DNA of 63,439 nt, taken from NCBI GenBank assembly GCA_020026075.1, contig JAHHQZ010000007.1:1-63439 (forward strand). The letters are read 5' to 3'. The notes under the pieces were generated by a model, which saw nothing but the letters and a program-made list of their open reading frames with translations, was not told where the DNA came from and did not search any database. Shown in pieces: positions 61,363 to 63,439 of the stretch (the stretch's first letter is position 1; every line of letters begins with the position of its first letter). Made by a program: the position numbers and the translations under genes. This stretch comes from Actinobacillus sp. Its GTDB lineage: Bacteria > Pseudomonadota > Gammaproteobacteria > Enterobacterales > Pasteurellaceae.

Positions 61363-61396
61363 GTAGGTCGGAATTTTTGCAAAAATTCCGGCCTAT
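61363..61396. terminator. Inverted repeat pair between uraA and envC
   Basis: GTAGGTCGGAATTTTTGCA faces AAAATTCCGGCCTATTTTTTT. It lies between convergent genes; the T run after it suits termination of uraA. Confidence 0.75.
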
Positions 61397-62532
61397 TTTT
61401 TTAACCATTGTAGTGGGTCGAGGCTTTTGCCTCGCTGGGTGATTTCAAAATAAAGCCCTGTTTGGCCACGTAAACTGTTGCTCGGTAAATGTCCCACTAA
61501 GGCGATGGTTTGCCCTGCGCGCACAATGTCATCTTTTTTTACCAGCAAACGGCTGTTGTAGCCGTACAGCGTGATGTCTTGCGTACCGTGCTGCACGATG
61601 ACAAGCTGTCCGTAACCGCTGAAAGTCCCCGCCATTAGCACTTTTCCTGCTGCAATGGCTTTGACGTTTTGCCCTTCTTTGCCTTGAATGACGATCCCTT
61701 GCCAGCGCAATTCCCCCAGCTGTGGCGTGCCGAATTGGTATAAGATTTTGCCTTGCAGCGGCCACGGATATTGATGGTGAGGGCGACCTAATTGCTGTTT
61801 GGCCTGTGTGAGCAATGCCTGTTGTTGCTCGGCTTTTAACGCATTGGCAATGCGTGTACGTAGTGCGCTTTCATCTTGTTTTAACTTGGCGAGTGTTTTT
61901 TGCTCTTGTGCGATGGATTGCTCTAAGGCTTGCAACAGTTTTTGCTGTTCAGCTTTTAAAGCCACTTGCTTTTGGCGTAACTGCTGGGCGATTTTTTGCT
62001 GTGCTTTATAGGCTTGTTGCTGTTGCTGTAAGGTTTTCTGATTTTCATTGAGTGCGTCTTGCGTTTTTTGTGTGGCTTGTAAAAGCTGAATTTTTTGCTG
62101 GTAAAGGCGGTTTAAATATTGTTTTAAAACGAGCTTGTTGCTCTGGTCATCGCTAAGTAATTTCTCGGCAAAGCTTGGGTTTATGTTCGCTTTGTAAATG
62201 GCGTTGATGACTTGTTTTAGTTGCTGTTTCTGTTTGGAAAACTGACGATCAAGTGCTACTTTTTCACGCAAGGTAACTTGCTGGCTACGCTGGTTTTTTT
62301 CGAGATTTTTTTGCAGTTTTTGTAGGGTTTGATCGTGTTGGTCAAGGGTTGCGTTTAATTGTTGCAATGTGGCGTGAAGGCTCGCTTTGTCGTTTAATTT
62401 TTGCGAAACTTTTTGTTGCTGTTGGCTAATTTGCTGCTGGATAGTTTGCAGGGATTCATTGGCTTGTACGCTGGAATATAGCGAGAAAATTAGACAAAAA
62501 GCGATGGATTTTAAGTGTAAATTTGCGGTCAT
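61393..62532 (-). CDS. envC: Murein hydrolase activator EnvC
   Basis: EnvC activates the amidases AmiA and AmiB for cell separation. A signal peptide (about residues 1-24, ending SSVQA) is followed by long Gln-rich coiled coils (about 25-240) and a C-terminal LytM/M23 domain (GIVIQGKEGQNVKAIAAGKVLMAGTFSGYGQLVIVQHG). The zinc ligands of active LytM enzymes are missing, as in EnvC. The ATG at 62532 gives 379 residues and a normal signal peptide; an ATG 15 codons earlier is less likely. Confidence 0.9.
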   Translation of the reverse strand: MTANLHLKSIAFCLIFSLYSSVQANESLQTIQQQISQQQQKVSQKLNDKASLHATLQQLNATLDQHDQTLQKLQKNLEKNQRSQQVTLREKVALDRQFSKQKQQLKQVINAIYKANINPSFAEKLLSDDQSNKLVLKQYLNRLYQQKIQLLQATQKTQDALNENQKTLQQQQQAYKAQQKIAQQLRQKQVALKAEQQKLLQALEQSIAQEQKTLAKLKQDESALRTRIANALKAEQQQALLTQAKQQLGRPHHQYPWPLQGKILYQFGTPQLGELRWQGIVIQGKEGQNVKAIAAGKVLMAGTFSGYGQLVIVQHGTQDITLYGYNSRLLVKKDDIVRAGQTIALVGHLPSNSLRGQTGLYFEITQRGKSLDPLQWLKK

Positions 62533-62616
62533 AGGGCTAAAAAATCGATGCTGATCATAAAAGTTGAATGATAGCACAGCTTGGTTGGCATATTGCTTTC
62601 AAATTGCACGGTTTTT

Positions 62617-62625
62617 TGCTATAAC
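62617..62625 (+). promoter_or_regulatory. Extended -10 promoter of gpmA
   Basis: TGCTATAAC forms an extended -10 (TGn plus TATAAC). A weak TTTCAA lies at about the -35 position. It lies 49 bases upstream of the gpmA ATG. Confidence 0.5.
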
Positions 62626-62673
62626 GTGCAACGGTTTTTTAATCTTAATTTAAATGAAACAAAGGAGTTTCTT

Positions 62674-63357
62674 ATGGAATTAGTGTTTATTCGTCACGGT
62701 TTTAGTGAATGGAATGCGAAAAACTTATTCACTGGCTGGCGTGATGTGAATTTAACAGAACGAGGCGTGGAAGAAGCTAAAGCTGCAGGTAAAAAATTGC
62801 TTGAAGCTGGTTATGAGTTTGATATTGCGTTTACCTCTGTGCTGACTCGTGCGATCAAAACTTGTAACATCGTGTTAGAAGAATCTAACCAGCTTTGGAT
62901 TCCACAAGTGAAAAACTGGCGTTTAAATGAACGTCACTACGGTGCTTTACAAGGAATGGATAAAAAACAAACCGCTGAAAAATACGGTGAAGAACAAGTT
63001 CACATTTGGCGCCGTTCTTACGACACACTTCCGCCATTGCTCGACCCAGAAGATCCAAACTCTGCACATAACGATCGCCGCTATGCACACCTTTCACCAG
63101 ATGTTGTGCCAGATGGTGAAAACTTAAAAGTTACCTTAGAACGTGTTTTACCGTTCTGGGAAGATCAAATCGCTCCTGCGTTATTAGACAATAAACGTGT
63201 TTTAGTCGTGGCACACGGTAACTCATTACGTGCGTTGGCAAAACACATTATCGGTATTTCAGATGAAGATATTATGGGCTTTGAAATCCCAACAGGTCAG
63301 CCTCTTGTGCTTAAACTTGATGAAAATTTCAACTGTGTAGATAAATTTTATCTATAA
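62674..63357 (+). CDS. gpmA: 2,3-bisphosphoglycerate-dependent phosphoglycerate mutase
   Basis: GpmA interconverts 3- and 2-phosphoglycerate in glycolysis through a phosphohistidine. The phosphorylated histidine is in FIRHGFSEWNAKNLFTGW, the second histidine in VVAHGNSLRALAKHI, and LNERHYGALQGMDK is conserved. The protein has 227 residues and is very like the H. influenzae enzyme. AAAGGAG lies 8 bases upstream. The longer frame from 62581 runs through the promoter and is rejected. An IS end follows 28 bases after the stop. Confidence 0.97.
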   Translation: MELVFIRHGFSEWNAKNLFTGWRDVNLTERGVEEAKAAGKKLLEAGYEFDIAFTSVLTRAIKTCNIVLEESNQLWIPQVKNWRLNERHYGALQGMDKKQTAEKYGEEQVHIWRRSYDTLPPLLDPEDPNSAHNDRRYAHLSPDVVPDGENLKVTLERVLPFWEDQIAPALLDNKRVLVVAHGNSLRALAKHIIGISDEDIMGFEIPTGQPLVLKLDENFNCVDKFYL

Positions 63358-63385
63358 GTAAACGCAATAAACAAACCCACGCCAG

Positions 63386-63439
63386 TGACCTGACCCCAAA
63401 AACTTAGACTAAATTAATTTAAGGACTGGGCTCTGTATT
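63386..63439 (+). mobile_element. Partial IS3/IS150-type insertion sequence end
   Basis: TGACCTGACCCCAAAAACTT begins a segment that parallels the inverted end at 1-53: both start TGAyCTG, share CCCCAAAA and GACTAA, and then an AATTAAGG-like word. It runs off the window to the right. The two ends belong to different members of one IS group. No transposase frame is included, so the identification is tentative. Confidence 0.5.

Noticed and set aside
1..63439. tRNA, rRNA, CRISPR or prophage regions
   Set aside because: All larger gene gaps were read and none showed a tRNA-like cloverleaf, spaced repeats or phage genes.

Overview
The window is a 63 kb stretch of a gammaproteobacterial chromosome, almost certainly from the family Pasteurellaceae. 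The protein sequences (GpmA, IscU, MraZ and the cell-wall genes), the bifunctional GshF, hemX-hemY without hemC/hemD next to them, and the gene order of the division and cell-wall cluster all fit that family. Genus and species cannot be fixed from the sequence alone. Both edges look like the ends of two related but different IS3/IS150-type insertion sequences (1-53 and 63386-63439), so this may be a contig between two IS copies. No rRNA, tRNA, CRISPR array, prophage or plasmid gene was seen.

Layout. 73-7612 (minus strand): iscR-iscS-iscU-iscA-hscB-hscA-fdx followed directly by gshF, so glutathione synthesis sits at the end of the Fe-S assembly operon where iscX is usually found; an IscR-type operator covers the promoter. 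7699-10501: trmJ, deoC, two small proteins that look like the detached EIIB' and EIIB domains of a fructose PTS permease without the catalytic cysteine, and sdhE. 10590-15247: rpoE-rseA-rseB-rseC with a sigma-E-type promoter, then mobB and an HsrA-like exporter. 15483-19420: hemX-hemY, convergent with radA. 19430-27088: a CYTH triphosphatase, the DUF47/Pit phosphate pair, a YgiM-like SH3 protein, a shortened cca, lolB, ispE and prs. 27172-28449: a CBS-domain membrane protein. 28811-47139: the complete dcw cluster from mraZ to lpxC. 47277-54454 (minus strand): rimO, a DUF1523-like protein, tatD-type hydrolase, holB, tmk, mltG, tdk, tsaD. 54779-58864: rpsU-dnaG-rpoD. 58865 to the end: hda, uraA, envC and gpmA.

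Most of the window is conserved housekeeping: Fe-S assembly, envelope stress, peptidoglycan synthesis and division, and replication and transcription initiation. Two signals stand out. First, the uraA leader appears to carry two UTP-sensing devices in series: an initially transcribed GATTTTTTTG like those of E. coli codBA and upp-uraA, and a pyrBI-like attenuator with a Phe-rich leader peptide whose stop codon lies inside a Rho-independent terminator. Second, a motif close to AGGTCGGAATTTTTNNCAAAATTTTG occurs about 45 times by eye, singly inside genes and as inverted pairs at gene ends. Its density and its layout (core plus spaced A/T tracts) resemble a Pasteurellaceae DNA-uptake sequence, while the two known uptake words are rare or absent here.

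Starts were chosen by homology and ribosome-binding sites; several are downstream of the longest possible start. All alignments are from memory and by eye.
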